NCBI RefSeq assembly: GCF_007828865.1
Contig: NZ_VIVK01000001.1
Coordinates: 6,262,001 to 6,326,000, forward strand
From: Kribbella amoyensis
GTDB taxonomy: Bacteria; Actinomycetota; Actinomycetes; Propionibacteriales; Kribbellaceae
Reading direction: 5' to 3'
DNA: 64,000 bases
Positions 8,333-17,309 of this stretch are shown here, piece by piece (positions within the stretch are counted from its first letter, which is position 1; the number at the start of each line of letters is the position of its first letter). The translations under genes and the position numbers were made by a program. Under the pieces are notes generated by a model. The model saw only the letters and a program-made list of their open reading frames with translations. It was not told the origin of the DNA and did no database searches.

Positions 8333-9406
8333 TCAGCTCGCGGTAGGCGGCTTCAGCGGTGAGAGGAAGGCCGGTACCGACGGGGTCGCGCCGTCGTCGC
8401 CCCAGGTCAGCACCGCGGTGTACATGACGCGCCGCTTCGCCGGGTCGGTGACGAGCCCGTCGTACGGGCACGGGCGGCCGTCCGGCGGGCAGACCCAGCC
8501 GTGCAGGAAGATCCGGCTCGGCTCGTCGGGTCCGGTCACCACGTCCGCGCCGCCGGGTCCGCAGAGTCCCGTGTTCGCCTTGTTCAGCAGGGTGTGCTCG
8601 GCCTTGTCCGCGAACGACCACTTGTCGGTGGACCGCCGCCAGACGGTCGCGTAGCGGCACTGGTCGTACCAGTTGGCCGAGGCGAGCAGGACGTACCAGT
8701 CGCCGCGCTTGACCATCACCGGGTTCTCGATGCTGTCCGCCTGCCGCCAGAGCTCACGGCTCACCGCGCCCTGCGCGACATGCAGGCCGTCGGCGGTGAC
8801 CTCGACCATGCGCAACGTGCCCGGCGTCTTCTGGGTCTTGTACAGCAGGTAGGTCCGGCCGTCGCTGTCGACGAACGGGGACGGGTCGATCACACCGGAG
8901 GTCTGGTCCGGCCGGTCCGCCACCGGGTCCTCCCCCTGGCGCACCGGGCAGATCAGCGGGCGGTCCGACGGTACGTACGGACCGCCCGGCTGGTCGGAGA
9001 CCGCGGTGCCGATGCAGCGCTGCCCGCCGAAGGCCTTGGCGATCGCGGCGTAGTAGAGCACGTACCCGTCTGCGGTGTGCAGGACGTCCGGCGCCCACAC
9101 GGCTCCCTGTCCGGAGGCCCAGTCCGGCCAACGGGTCAGTGCGTCGGGACCAGTCGTCCACGGTCCCTGCGGTGTGGGCGCCGAGGCGACCTTGGTCAGG
9201 CCACCGGTCATGTACGCCCAGTACCGTCCCTCGGCGTGCAGTAGACCGGGGTCGGCCGCCGGATCGAGGACGGGCTGAGGTTCTGCTGGTTTCGCGGCGA
9301 CCGGGGACGGGACCGCGGCGCCGAGACTGACCGCGAGGAGCAGGCCGGCCAGAACAGCACCGAGCCGGGTACGGCGTGAGGTGGGACGGATCGACGAAGC
9401 TGGCAC
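8333..9406 (-). CDS. Secreted GH43-family glycosidase
   Basis: 357 residues with a Sec signal peptide (SRRTRLGAVLAGLLLAVSLGAAVPSPVAA). The five-bladed propeller signature is present: catalytic base D52 in ADPGLLH, WAPDVLHTADGYVLYYA, pKa modulator D174 in VIDPSPF, and general acid E227 in SIENPV. Members act on arabinose-, xylose- or galactose-containing glycans; the substrate is not deducible here. The GTG at 9406 is chosen over the longer frame because GGAGG lies 5 bases before it. It is the last gene of the leftward sulfatase/GH2/ABC operon and starts 34 bases after the GH2 stop. Confidence 0.85.
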   Translation of the reverse strand: MPASSIRPTSRRTRLGAVLAGLLLAVSLGAAVPSPVAAKPAEPQPVLDPAADPGLLHAEGRYWAYMTGGLTKVASAPTPQGPWTTGPDALTRWPDWASGQGAVWAPDVLHTADGYVLYYAAIAKAFGGQRCIGTAVSDQPGGPYVPSDRPLICPVRQGEDPVADRPDQTSGVIDPSPFVDSDGRTYLLYKTQKTPGTLRMVEVTADGLHVAQGAVSRELWRQADSIENPVMVKRGDWYVLLASANWYDQCRYATVWRRSTDKWSFADKAEHTLLNKANTGLCGPGGADVVTGPDEPSRIFLHGWVCPPDGRPCPYDGLVTDPAKRRVMYTAVLTWGDDGATPSVPAFLSPLKPPTAS

Positions 9407-9440
9407 GACAACCTCCAAAACGGGCGGACTCTGGACGGTG

Positions 9441-11276
9441 CTAGCGGATGCGGGCCCTGGCGCGGGAGCGTTGCGCGTCGACCATTTCGGTCGGGACGGC
9501 GCGGGCCGGTCGGGTGAGGATCTCGTGGACGACGTCGAGCGGGAGCTTGGGCTCGCGGTTCTCGGTGAGCAGGCCGTTGCGCTCCTGCTCGGTGTCGGTG
9601 AGCTGGGTGTAGCAGAAGCCGGCCACCTCGGGGCTGTCGAGCAAGGCGCCGATGAGCTCGCCGAGTCGGTCCCGGAGCTCGTCGGCCGACTCGACCGTGC
9701 CGTACCCGAACCACTTCTCCCCCGCGGACGGCGTGTAGCTCAGCCCACCGAACTCTGTCAGGACCACCGGCTGTCCCGCGTTCACCGGATCACCGAGCAG
9801 GACCCGGTGACGACCCGGCCAGCGCTCGTGCAGAGTGCGGTGCACCGCGTCGGCATCGCCGTACCGCTCGCGCAGACCGGCTTCTGTCGGGGAGTAGTCG
9901 TGAACGCCCCAGATGTCGCTCTCGGTGTGCTCCCAGCCGTCGTTCGAGATCACCGGGCGGGACGGGTCGATCGCCTTGGTGAGGTGGTACAGCGCGGTCG
10001 CGAAGTGCTGCTGGTCCGCGCGCTCCGCGATGTCCGGGACGCCCCAGCTCTCGTTCAGCGGCACCCAGGTGACGACGCAAGGGTGGCTCACGTCGCGACG
10101 GACCACGTCGAGCCACTCGCGGGTCAGCCGCTCCACGGCCGGGACGGAGTACTCGTACGCGTTGGCCATCTCGCCCCACACCAGTACGCCGAGCCGGTCG
10201 CACCAGGAGAGGAACCGCGGATCCTCGACCTTCTGGTGCACCCGGACGCCGTTGAACCCGAGCTCCTTGATCAGCTCGGCCTCCCGCTTCAACGCGGCGT
10301 CGTCGGGTGCGGTCAGGTGGGACTGCGGCCAGTACCCCTGACCGAGAACGAGGCGGAGGAAGTACGGGCGGCCGTTCAGCAGGAACCGGCCGTCGGCCAC
10401 TTCGGCGCTGCGCAGGCCGAGGTAGCTGCTCACCTCGTCCACCATGGTGCCGTCGTCGAGCAGCGTGACCTCGGCGTCGATCAGGGTCGGCGACTCCGGG
10501 GACCAGAGCAACCGCTGTCGGTACTGGCCGTTGCGCAACGCGGGCACCGCGATGTCGTGCTCGCTTGCATTGTCGCGGACCTGGACGGTCTGGTGGGACA
10601 GCACCTCCTCACCGAGGCGCAGCACCACCCGCACAGTCACCGGACCGGCCGGGACTCCGCTGAGCTGCAGCGCCATCCGCACTCGGGCGTCGCCGATCTC
10701 CGGAGTCCACCGCACCTCCGACACGTGCAGTTCGGCGACCGTTTCCGTCCACACGGGCTGCCAGATCCCGGAGGTGCGGTGGTACCAGATCGCGTGCGGC
10801 TCGGGCAGCCAGTCCTGCTTGCCGCGGGGCTGGCTGACGTCCAGCGGCTGGTCCTCGGCCCGGACCACGAGCACCTGCTCGGGCTGTGCCGGGTCCAGCG
10901 CGTCGGTCACGTCCAGGGCGAACGGGGTCTGGCCGCCCTCGTGGTCGCCGACCGGGACGCCGTTCACCCACACCTTCGCGCGGTAGTCGACCGCGCCGAA
11001 GTGCAGCAGGGTCCGCCGCCCTTCGACCGCCGCGGCCTCGAAGGTACGCCGGTACCAGAGCACCGGGTGGTACCCGGTCTCGTGCACGCCGGACGCCTTC
11101 GACTCGGGCGGATACGGGACCGTGATCGCCCGGTCGAACGCCTCGGCCGACGTCCACCACCGCTCCCGGAGTCCACGGTCGTCGTCGTCGAACGCGAAGC
11201 GCCACTCGCCGCACAGGTCGGTCCAGCCGTCCCGGACCAGCTGGGGCCGGGGATGGGTCAGGTCGGGATTCGCCAT
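9441..11276 (-). CDS. GH2-family glycosidase (beta-galactosidase/glucuronidase type)
   Basis: 611 residues, no signal peptide, so cytosolic. A jelly-roll sugar-binding domain (LCGEWRFAFDD, WYRRTF, VWVNGVPVGDHEGGQTPFALDVTD) is followed by an Ig-like domain (about 185-290) and a TIM barrel with acid/base E409 in VPLNESWG and nucleophile E508 in VVLTEFGG. Length matches three-domain GH2 enzymes. It lies 20 bases downstream of a sulfatase gene and upstream of the GH43 gene, so it probably cleaves an imported, desulfated oligosaccharide. Beta-galactosidase, beta-glucuronidase and beta-mannosidase activities cannot be told apart by reading. Confidence 0.88.
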   Translation of the reverse strand: MANPDLTHPRPQLVRDGWTDLCGEWRFAFDDDDRGLRERWWTSAEAFDRAITVPYPPESKASGVHETGYHPVLWYRRTFEAAAVEGRRTLLHFGAVDYRAKVWVNGVPVGDHEGGQTPFALDVTDALDPAQPEQVLVVRAEDQPLDVSQPRGKQDWLPEPHAIWYHRTSGIWQPVWTETVAELHVSEVRWTPEIGDARVRMALQLSGVPAGPVTVRVVLRLGEEVLSHQTVQVRDNASEHDIAVPALRNGQYRQRLLWSPESPTLIDAEVTLLDDGTMVDEVSSYLGLRSAEVADGRFLLNGRPYFLRLVLGQGYWPQSHLTAPDDAALKREAELIKELGFNGVRVHQKVEDPRFLSWCDRLGVLVWGEMANAYEYSVPAVERLTREWLDVVRRDVSHPCVVTWVPLNESWGVPDIAERADQQHFATALYHLTKAIDPSRPVISNDGWEHTESDIWGVHDYSPTEAGLRERYGDADAVHRTLHERWPGRHRVLLGDPVNAGQPVVLTEFGGLSYTPSAGEKWFGYGTVESADELRDRLGELIGALLDSPEVAGFCYTQLTDTEQERNGLLTENREPKLPLDVVHEILTRPARAVPTEMVDAQRSRARARIR

Positions 11277-11296
11277 CGTCGGAGTCGTGCCCTTCG

Positions 11297-12763
11297 TCAG
11301 TAGTGGGCCAGTCGTGGCTGGCTGCGGTCTTCGGTGGCGACGAGGACGTCGAGCAGGTGCTCCTGCAACCGGAGCCGGTCACCGAGATGGTCCGGGTGGT
11401 CCCACAGATTCGTCAGCTCGTCGGGGTCCGACTCCAGGTCGTACAGCTCGCCGGTGCGGTCGCGATCGGTCGCCGGCGCGCCGTGATACGCGATGAGCTT
11501 CCACTGCCCGGTCCGCAGCATCGTGGTGTGCACGGCCGGGTCGTACGGATGCCCGCTGTTGCGGTACTCGCACAACGCCCAGCCGCGGGTCGGAGCGTCC
11601 TCGTCGCCGCGGGCCAACGGGAGCATGCTCATCCCCTGCCCGCGCGGGAGCGGCAGTTCGCCGGTTGCCTCCAGCAACGTCGGGCCCAGGTCGATCCACT
11701 GCACCAGCTCGGACCTGCGCTCGCCGGCCGGGAGCTGTCCGGGCCAGCGGACGATCAACGGCACCCGGACGGCGCAGTCGTACATCATCGGGCCCTTCAG
11801 CATCAGCTGGTGGTCGCCGAGCATCTCGCCGTGGTCGCTGGTGAACACCACGATCGTGTTGTCGGCCAGCCCTTCGTCCTCCAGCGCGTCCAGGATCCGC
11901 CCGACCTCGTCGTCGACCAGGCTGACCATCGCGTAGTACGCCGCCTTGGTCTCCTGCAGCTCGTCCTCGCTGTACGTCGTGTACCCGCGGGCGTGACCGC
12001 CGTACGACTCCTTCGACGCCTCGGTCAGGATCGGCGGCTTGGTGTCCAGCTCGCCGTCCCGGGTGACCGGCCGGCTCAGCTTGTCGGGGTCGTACCGGTC
12101 GAGGTACTCCTTGGGCGCTCCGAAGCCGTGGTGCGGGTCGAAGAAGTTGGCGATGAAGCAGAACGGCTTCGACGTGTCCCGGGACGACCGCAGGTAGTCG
12201 ATGGTCTCGTTGCCGATCCACCGGCTGTAGTGCGCCTCGGTCGGCAGGTTGTCGAAGCCGCCGCCGCCTTCCTCGAGCGCCTTGGCGTACAGATCCGGGT
12301 GCGCGACCTGGAGCCAGCGGTGGTACTGGTTCTCCGACGAGCCCCGGTACGGGTCGTGGGCCCAGCGGAAGACCCGGAACCCGTCGTCGTGCCGCGGTTC
12401 CAGCCGGCCGTCCTTGCAGGCGGACAGGTGCAGTTTGCCGACCAGGCCGCAGTCGTACCCGGCATCGGCGAGCGCCTTGGTGAAGAACCGCTCGTCGTCG
12501 GGCAGGTGGACGCCGTTCGCCCACAGGCCGTGCGCGTGCGGGTAGCGCGACGTCATCAGGGTGGCCCGCGACGGCGCGCAGACCGGGTTCTGGACATAGC
12601 AGTTCTCGAACAGCACGCCGTCGCGGGCGAGCCGGTCGAGGTTCGGGGTCAGCACCTGGTCGTTGCCGTAGGCACGAATCGTGTCGAACCGCTGCTGATC
12701 GGTACAGATCAGCAGGACGTTCGGCCGTTCGGCGGGACCGGGCTGGTTCTCGGGTGAGGTCAT
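11297..12763 (-). CDS. Type I sulfatase (formylglycine-dependent)
   Basis: 488 residues, alkaline-phosphatase-superfamily fold. Metal-binding NVLLICTDQQRFD at the start, the maturation motif C62-A-P-S-R (the Cys becomes formylglycine), GLVGKLHLS, FCFIANFFDPHHGF, VVFTSDHGEMLGDH and the C-terminal TGQWKLIAYHG / ELYDLESDPDELTNLWD are all present. No signal peptide, so it should desulfate sugars inside the cell. Its ATG overlaps the upstream permease stop by 4 bases (ATGA). Position in an operon with a sugar ABC importer, GH2 and GH43 indicates a sulfated saccharide substrate. No formylglycine-generating enzyme gene is in the window. Confidence 0.9.
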   Translation of the reverse strand: MTSPENQPGPAERPNVLLICTDQQRFDTIRAYGNDQVLTPNLDRLARDGVLFENCYVQNPVCAPSRATLMTSRYPHAHGLWANGVHLPDDERFFTKALADAGYDCGLVGKLHLSACKDGRLEPRHDDGFRVFRWAHDPYRGSSENQYHRWLQVAHPDLYAKALEEGGGGFDNLPTEAHYSRWIGNETIDYLRSSRDTSKPFCFIANFFDPHHGFGAPKEYLDRYDPDKLSRPVTRDGELDTKPPILTEASKESYGGHARGYTTYSEDELQETKAAYYAMVSLVDDEVGRILDALEDEGLADNTIVVFTSDHGEMLGDHQLMLKGPMMYDCAVRVPLIVRWPGQLPAGERRSELVQWIDLGPTLLEATGELPLPRGQGMSMLPLARGDEDAPTRGWALCEYRNSGHPYDPAVHTTMLRTGQWKLIAYHGAPATDRDRTGELYDLESDPDELTNLWDHPDHLGDRLRLQEHLLDVLVATEDRSQPRLAHY

Positions 12764-13674
12764 GACTTGACGGCTCCTGCGATTCCTTCGACGAAGTAGC
12801 GTTGGAGTAGGACGAACAGGGCGACCACCGGCAGCAGCGAGATGGAGGCGGCCGCCGCCATCCCGGACCAGTCGGTGGAGTTCTCGCCCACGAAGGCCAG
12901 CATGCCCACGCTCAGCGTGCGCAGGTCCGGCCGGGAGAAGCTGAACACCAGCGGGAGGAAGAACGCGTTCCAGGTGCCCAGGAAGGTCAGCAGGGTGACC
13001 GTCGCGGTGACCGGGTTCGCCAGCGGCAGCATGATCCGGGCGAAGATGCTGAAGAACCCCGCCCCGTCGATCACCGCCGACTCCTCCAGCTCCCGCGGCA
13101 ACTGCCGGAAGTAGCCCAGGTACAGCAGGATCGACGCGACGTGCGCGCCACCGGCCAGCGCGAGCACCATCCCGCTGAGTGAGTTGAGCAGGCCGAGCTG
13201 CTGGGAGATCTCGACCACCGGGATGATCGTGTACCCGGTCGGCACGAACAAGGTGGCGATCAGGATCACCATCACCACCTTCTTGCCGAAGAAGCTCTGC
13301 CGGGCCAGCACGTACCCCGCCATCGCGCACCGCAGCACGACCAGGACCACGGTCGTCACGGTGACGATCACCGTGTTGATCAGGTACTTGCCGAAGCCTG
13401 CGTCGCTCCACGCCCGGCTGTAGTTGCCCCACTCGGCCTTCTCCGGCAGCAGGGACAGCCCGGCGGTGAAGACCTCGAGCGGATTCTTCAGCGACGCGCC
13501 GACCATCCACAGGAACGGGTAGATCCACAGCAGGCCACCGATCGCGATCACGGCGGCCGCGAACCACCACGGCAACCGGCGGACCAACCGCGCCCCGCTC
13601 CACTTGTTGTTCCCGGGACGGCGTCTGTTCCCGGTCCGGCGTCGCGCCGGCAGGACCTCGTCGGCGGTACTCAT
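12760..13674 (-). CDS. Sugar ABC transporter permease (MalG type)
   Basis: 304 residues with about six membrane segments (first at WWFAAAVIAIGGLLWIYPFLWMV). The ATPase-contact loop reads LPRELEESAVIDGAGFFSIFARIMLPL, the EAA motif of carbohydrate importers of the CUT1 class. The ATG overlaps the upstream permease stop by 4 bases and its own stop overlaps the sulfatase start the same way, showing tight translational coupling. No ATP-binding subunit is encoded nearby; CUT1 systems in actinobacteria commonly share one MsiK-like ATPase encoded elsewhere. Confidence 0.93.
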   Translation of the reverse strand: MSTADEVLPARRRTGNRRRPGNNKWSGARLVRRLPWWFAAAVIAIGGLLWIYPFLWMVGASLKNPLEVFTAGLSLLPEKAEWGNYSRAWSDAGFGKYLINTVIVTVTTVVLVVLRCAMAGYVLARQSFFGKKVVMVILIATLFVPTGYTIIPVVEISQQLGLLNSLSGMVLALAGGAHVASILLYLGYFRQLPRELEESAVIDGAGFFSIFARIMLPLANPVTATVTLLTFLGTWNAFFLPLVFSFSRPDLRTLSVGMLAFVGENSTDWSGMAAAASISLLPVVALFVLLQRYFVEGIAGAVKS

Positions 13675-14642
13675 CGGGCACTCCTCGTCTTCCGGGCGGC
13701 TCGGATCCCGGCCAGCTGCAACAGACCGACCAGTCCGACGAACAGGCCGAACACCACCGCGGCCGCGGACGCGAACCCGAGCTGCGGCACGCTGGCCGCG
13801 AAGGCCCACCGGTAGATATAGATCTCGACCACCTCGGTCGCGTAGAACGGCCCGCCGTTGGTCATCGTCAGCATCAGGTCGAACACCTTCAACGTGCTCT
13901 CCAGCGTGAGCAGGGTGATGATCACCGCGAACGGCTTCAGCAACGGCAACGTCACGTGCCGCAGCAGCTTCCACGGTCCGGCCCCGTCGATCGCGGCCGC
14001 CTCGTACACCTCGTCCGGCACGGTCTGCAACGCGGCCAGCCAGTAGATCAGCGTGACGCCGAACCACTTCCAGATGTACACCGAGACCACCGTCCACAGC
14101 GCGGTCTTCGGGTCACCGAGGAAGTTGATGCCGTCAGCCACGAGACCGAGTTCGCGGAGCAGTGTGTTCACCGGTCCGGACGCCGGGTCGAAGACGAACT
14201 GCATGACCACGCCGACGATCGCGGTCGTGGTCACCACCGGCAGGAAGAACGCGGTCCGGAACAGCGTCCGCATCGGCAGCTTCGGCGAGTTCAGCACCAG
14301 CGCCAGCAGCAACGTCAGCAGCACCTTCAGCGGCACCACGGCGACCATGAACAGCACGGTGATCTTGAACGAGTTCCAGAACAGCGGATCCGCCAGCACC
14401 GCGCGGTAGTTCGCCAGCCCGACCCAGGTCTTGTCCGCGTCGAAGCCGTTCCACTCGACGAACGAGTACCAGTAGCTGGCCAGGATCGGATAGACCGTGT
14501 AGACGCCGTACAGCACCACGGTCGGGGTGAGGAACAACCACACCCACAGCTGGTTGCGGCCGAGCCGGCGATCCCGGCCGGCCTTCGGGGACCGACGGGT
14601 ACCGCGCTCGGGCGGCGCGTCGGGGACGACTGTGACAGCCAC
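13671..14642 (-). CDS. Sugar ABC transporter permease (MalF type)
   Basis: 323 residues, six or seven predicted membrane segments beginning at LWVWLFLTPTVVLYGVYTVYPILASYW. The EAA loop is VPDEVYEAAAIDGAGPWKLLRHVTLPLL. Together with the following MalG-type permease it forms the membrane channel. I chose the GTG at 14642, which follows AGGGA by 5 bases; another GTG at 14660 overlaps the binding-protein stop but has no ribosome-binding site. It lies directly downstream of the binding-protein gene. Confidence 0.92.
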   Translation of the reverse strand: MAVTVVPDAPPERGTRRSPKAGRDRRLGRNQLWVWLFLTPTVVLYGVYTVYPILASYWYSFVEWNGFDADKTWVGLANYRAVLADPLFWNSFKITVLFMVAVVPLKVLLTLLLALVLNSPKLPMRTLFRTAFFLPVVTTTAIVGVVMQFVFDPASGPVNTLLRELGLVADGINFLGDPKTALWTVVSVYIWKWFGVTLIYWLAALQTVPDEVYEAAAIDGAGPWKLLRHVTLPLLKPFAVIITLLTLESTLKVFDLMLTMTNGGPFYATEVVEIYIYRWAFAASVPQLGFASAAAVVFGLFVGLVGLLQLAGIRAARKTRSAR

Positions 14643-14656
14643 CGGTTCCCTGCTCC

Positions 14657-16117
14657 TCACGCAGACTTGTACTTGTCGCGGTCGTAGTCCTGCCCCGGCG
14701 TCCAGTTCGCGAAGGCCCAGTCGGACACGGCGACCTTCCCGCCCTTCGCGGCGACCGCCTTCACCGCCCGGTCCCGCTCGGCGGTCAGCTTGCTGTCGTA
14801 CTCCGCGAGCGCCTTCCGGACGTCCTTCACCTGGCCGCTCAACGCGCCTTGGACGATCTGGCCGAGCGGCGGCTGGATCTGCTTCATCTCCGCGACCACC
14901 TCGCTCACGCCCGGGTTCCGCACCTCCGCGGCGGGCCGCAGCCGCACCTGGTTGCGGAAGATCGCGGCCGCCTCCTTGTAGGTGGGGTGAACGTTCGCCT
15001 GGTCGACCAGGTCGATGTTCACCGGCATCCCGTCCATCTGCTCGGCCTCGGCCTTCATGACCTCTTCGGAGGCGAACAGCTTCACCAGTTCCGCCGCCTT
15101 GTCCTGTTGCTGCGAGGTCGCCGCGACGCAGTAGTCCCCGGCCTTGGGCGCGGAGTACAGGTACGCGGGCCGGCCGGCCTCGGCGACCGGGATCGGGACC
15201 ACGCCGACCTTGTCCAGGAACGGCTTGAACTGGTCGTTGACCACGCCGACGTTCCACGGACCGTCGAAGAACAGACCCGCCACGCCGGTCGACCAGCGGG
15301 CCCGGGCGGTCCGCGCGTCCAGCGACGAGGACGCCGGGAAGAGCAGGTCGTCCTTCTTCAGCGAGACCAGGAACTCGATCGCGTTCACGTACTCGTCCCG
15401 GGCGTGCGCGTACTCCCCGGTCCTCGGGTCCATCGACCCGACCCCGCCGGCCGCCATCGACAGGTCGGTGACGTGCTCGCCCATCCGCTCGGCGAACTGC
15501 AGCGGCGCGACCCAGCCGGAGATCCCCTTGCCGCCGGCCGCCTCGATCTTGCGGGCGGACGCGCGGAATCCGTCCCAGCTGGCCAGGTCGCGCTTCGGGT
15601 CCAGGCCGGCCTTCTCGGCGAGTTCCACGTTGTACCAAGTCAGCGTCGCGTACTGCCGGAAGCTGACCAGCGGAAGCGAGTACAGCTTGTCGTCGAAGTG
15701 GGTGAAGCCGTTCAGGAAGACGTCCTGCGGCATCGCCGACAGGGCTTCCTTGTCGAGCTCGATCGGGGCCAGCCAGCCCTCCTTGCGCAGCCGTGCCTGC
15801 GGGAGCTGCACACCGGCCGTGGTGAAGACGTCCGGCAACTGCTTGCTGCCGAAGGCGAGCTGCAGCGCCTGGCCTTGCTGGTTCGGGTTGTAGACGGTGT
15901 ACTCGACCGCGACCCCGTGCGCCTTCTGGAAGTCCGCGAACAGCTTCTTGTGCAGGTCCGCCCGCGGCTGGAAGTGGTCCCAGCAGCGCAGCCCCTTGCC
16001 GCCGGCCGCCTGGCCGCCACCGCCGTCCCCACCGGGAGCGGTGCTGCAGGCACTCGTGGCGAGCGCGCCGAGCACCGCACCGGCCGATGCGCCCAGGAAA
16101 CCTCGCCTGCTGATCAT
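14657..16117 (-). CDS. Sugar-binding lipoprotein of ABC importer
   Basis: 486 residues. The N-terminus combines a twin-arginine motif (ISRRGFLG) with a lipobox-like LATSAC, so it is likely Tat-exported and lipid-anchored. The mature protein follows the extracellular family 1 solute-binding pattern (WDHFQPRADLHKKLFADFQKAHGVAVEYTVYN, then LPDVFTTAG, LFFDGPWNVGVV, and the helix-rich C-terminal lobe). It should capture the oligosaccharide for the two permeases. The start ATG follows GAGGAGG by 7 bases. It is the first gene of the leftward operon; the LacI-type operator lies 31-50 bases upstream of its start. Confidence 0.9.
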   Translation of the reverse strand: MISRRGFLGASAGAVLGALATSACSTAPGGDGGGGQAAGGKGLRCWDHFQPRADLHKKLFADFQKAHGVAVEYTVYNPNQQGQALQLAFGSKQLPDVFTTAGVQLPQARLRKEGWLAPIELDKEALSAMPQDVFLNGFTHFDDKLYSLPLVSFRQYATLTWYNVELAEKAGLDPKRDLASWDGFRASARKIEAAGGKGISGWVAPLQFAERMGEHVTDLSMAAGGVGSMDPRTGEYAHARDEYVNAIEFLVSLKKDDLLFPASSSLDARTARARWSTGVAGLFFDGPWNVGVVNDQFKPFLDKVGVVPIPVAEAGRPAYLYSAPKAGDYCVAATSQQQDKAAELVKLFASEEVMKAEAEQMDGMPVNIDLVDQANVHPTYKEAAAIFRNQVRLRPAAEVRNPGVSEVVAEMKQIQPPLGQIVQGALSGQVKDVRKALAEYDSKLTAERDRAVKAVAAKGGKVAVSDWAFANWTPGQDYDRDKYKSA

Positions 16118-16147
16118 GTGGATCCTCCTCGATGGACAGGGTGGCGA

Positions 16148-16167
16148 TTGGTACAGCGTTGTACCAA
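16148..16167. promoter_or_regulatory. LacI-type operator between divergent transporter and regulator genes
   Basis: TTGGTACAGCGTTGTACCAA: two perfect 8-bp arms (TTGGTACA / TGTACCAA) around GCGT. It is located between the binding-protein start (16117, minus) and the LacI-family start (16299, plus). A second short palindrome CTGTACAG follows at 16181-16188. The likely ligand is the adjacent LacI protein, controlling the operon and possibly itself. Confidence 0.8.
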
Positions 16168-16298
16168 GAACCCGCCCCGGCTGTACAGGGTTCGGCCGGG
16201 AATTGCGCTGATCGGGCGGATGTCCGGGGTGGATTCGGGCGCGAGCTGGTCTCACGTTGTATCGTTCAGGCCCGGAGAACCGTCGAAAGGAGCCGCCG

Positions 16299-17309
16299 GT
16301 GGCCGCCAGCCTGAAGGACGTCGCCGAGCGCGCCGGGGTCTCGATCAAGACCGTGTCGAACGTGGTCAACGGCACCGGCCGGGTCGGCGCCGACACCCGG
16401 GCCCGGGTCGAGGACGTGATCGTCGAGCTCGGCTACCGGCCGAACGTGTCCGCGCGCAGCCTGCGGCACAGCCGGTCCGGGGTGATCGCGCTGGCCGTGC
16501 CGGAGATCGGCAACCCGTACTTCGCGGAGCTGGCCGAGCTGGTGGTGAAGGCGGCCGAGGCGTACGGCTGGACCGTGCTGGTGGACCAGACCGAGTCCGA
16601 CCCGGACCGCGAACGGCTCGTCCTGCAAGGGATCCGGTCGCACCTGATCGACGGGCTGCTGTTCGTCCCGCGCCGGCTCACCGCCGAGGACTTCGCCGCC
16701 CGGACCGACACCACGCCGATGGTGCTGCTCGGTGAGCGGCTGACCAAGATCGCCGACCGGGTCGCGATCGACAGCTACGCGGCGGCCCGGGCGGCGACCG
16801 AGCACCTGATCGATCTCGGCCGGACCAGGATCGCCTCGATCGGTGCCGCCGAGAGCGCCGACGCGGTCACCCGCGGCCGCTTCGAGGGGTACCGCGACGC
16901 GCTGCTGGCGGCCGGGTTGCGGCCGTCCTCGCGACTGGTGATCCCGCGCAAACGCTGGCGGCACGAAGACGGCGCCGAAGCGGCCACCCGGCTGTTGTCG
17001 CTCAGCAAGCGGCCCGACGCGGTGTTCTGCTCGAACGACCTGCTGGCGCACGGAGCCCTGCGGGCGTTCCACGACCACGGGGTCGACGTCCCGGCGGAGA
17101 TCGCGGTGGTCGGGATCGACGACATCGCGGAGAGCAGGTTCAGCCGGCCCAGCCTGTCGTCGATCGCACCGGACAAACGGCACATCGCCGAGACCGCGGT
17201 ACGGCTGCTCGCCGACCGGCTGAAGGCCGACGACACCCCGGGACCACGGGAGTTCGTCACCGGCTTCCACCTCGAGGTACGCGAGAGTACGGCGGGTCAG
17301 CATGGCTGA
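16299..17309 (+). CDS. LacI-family transcriptional repressor
   Basis: 336 residues. The helix-turn-helix and hinge are typical (SLKDVAERAGVSIKTVSNVVNGTGRVGADTRARVEDVIVELGYRPNVSARSLR), followed by the periplasmic-binding-protein-like effector domain (GVIALAVPEIGNPYFAELAELVVKAA ... AVFCSNDLLAHGAL ... VVGIDDIAESRFSRPSLSSI). GTG at 16299 is chosen because AAAGGAG precedes it by 8 bases; a longer in-frame start at 16257 lacks such a site. It overlaps the downstream sulfatase by 8 bases and faces the ABC/sulfatase/GH2/GH43 operon across a perfect palindrome, so it most likely represses this locus until a saccharide binds. Confidence 0.93.
   Translation: MAASLKDVAERAGVSIKTVSNVVNGTGRVGADTRARVEDVIVELGYRPNVSARSLRHSRSGVIALAVPEIGNPYFAELAELVVKAAEAYGWTVLVDQTESDPDRERLVLQGIRSHLIDGLLFVPRRLTAEDFAARTDTTPMVLLGERLTKIADRVAIDSYAAARAATEHLIDLGRTRIASIGAAESADAVTRGRFEGYRDALLAAGLRPSSRLVIPRKRWRHEDGAEAATRLLSLSKRPDAVFCSNDLLAHGALRAFHDHGVDVPAEIAVVGIDDIAESRFSRPSLSSIAPDKRHIAETAVRLLADRLKADDTPGPREFVTGFHLEVRESTAGQHG

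Noticed and set aside
15626..15640. TTGTACCAAG inside the binding-protein gene, resembling half of the LacI operator
   Set aside because: Only one half-site and it lies in conserved coding sequence.
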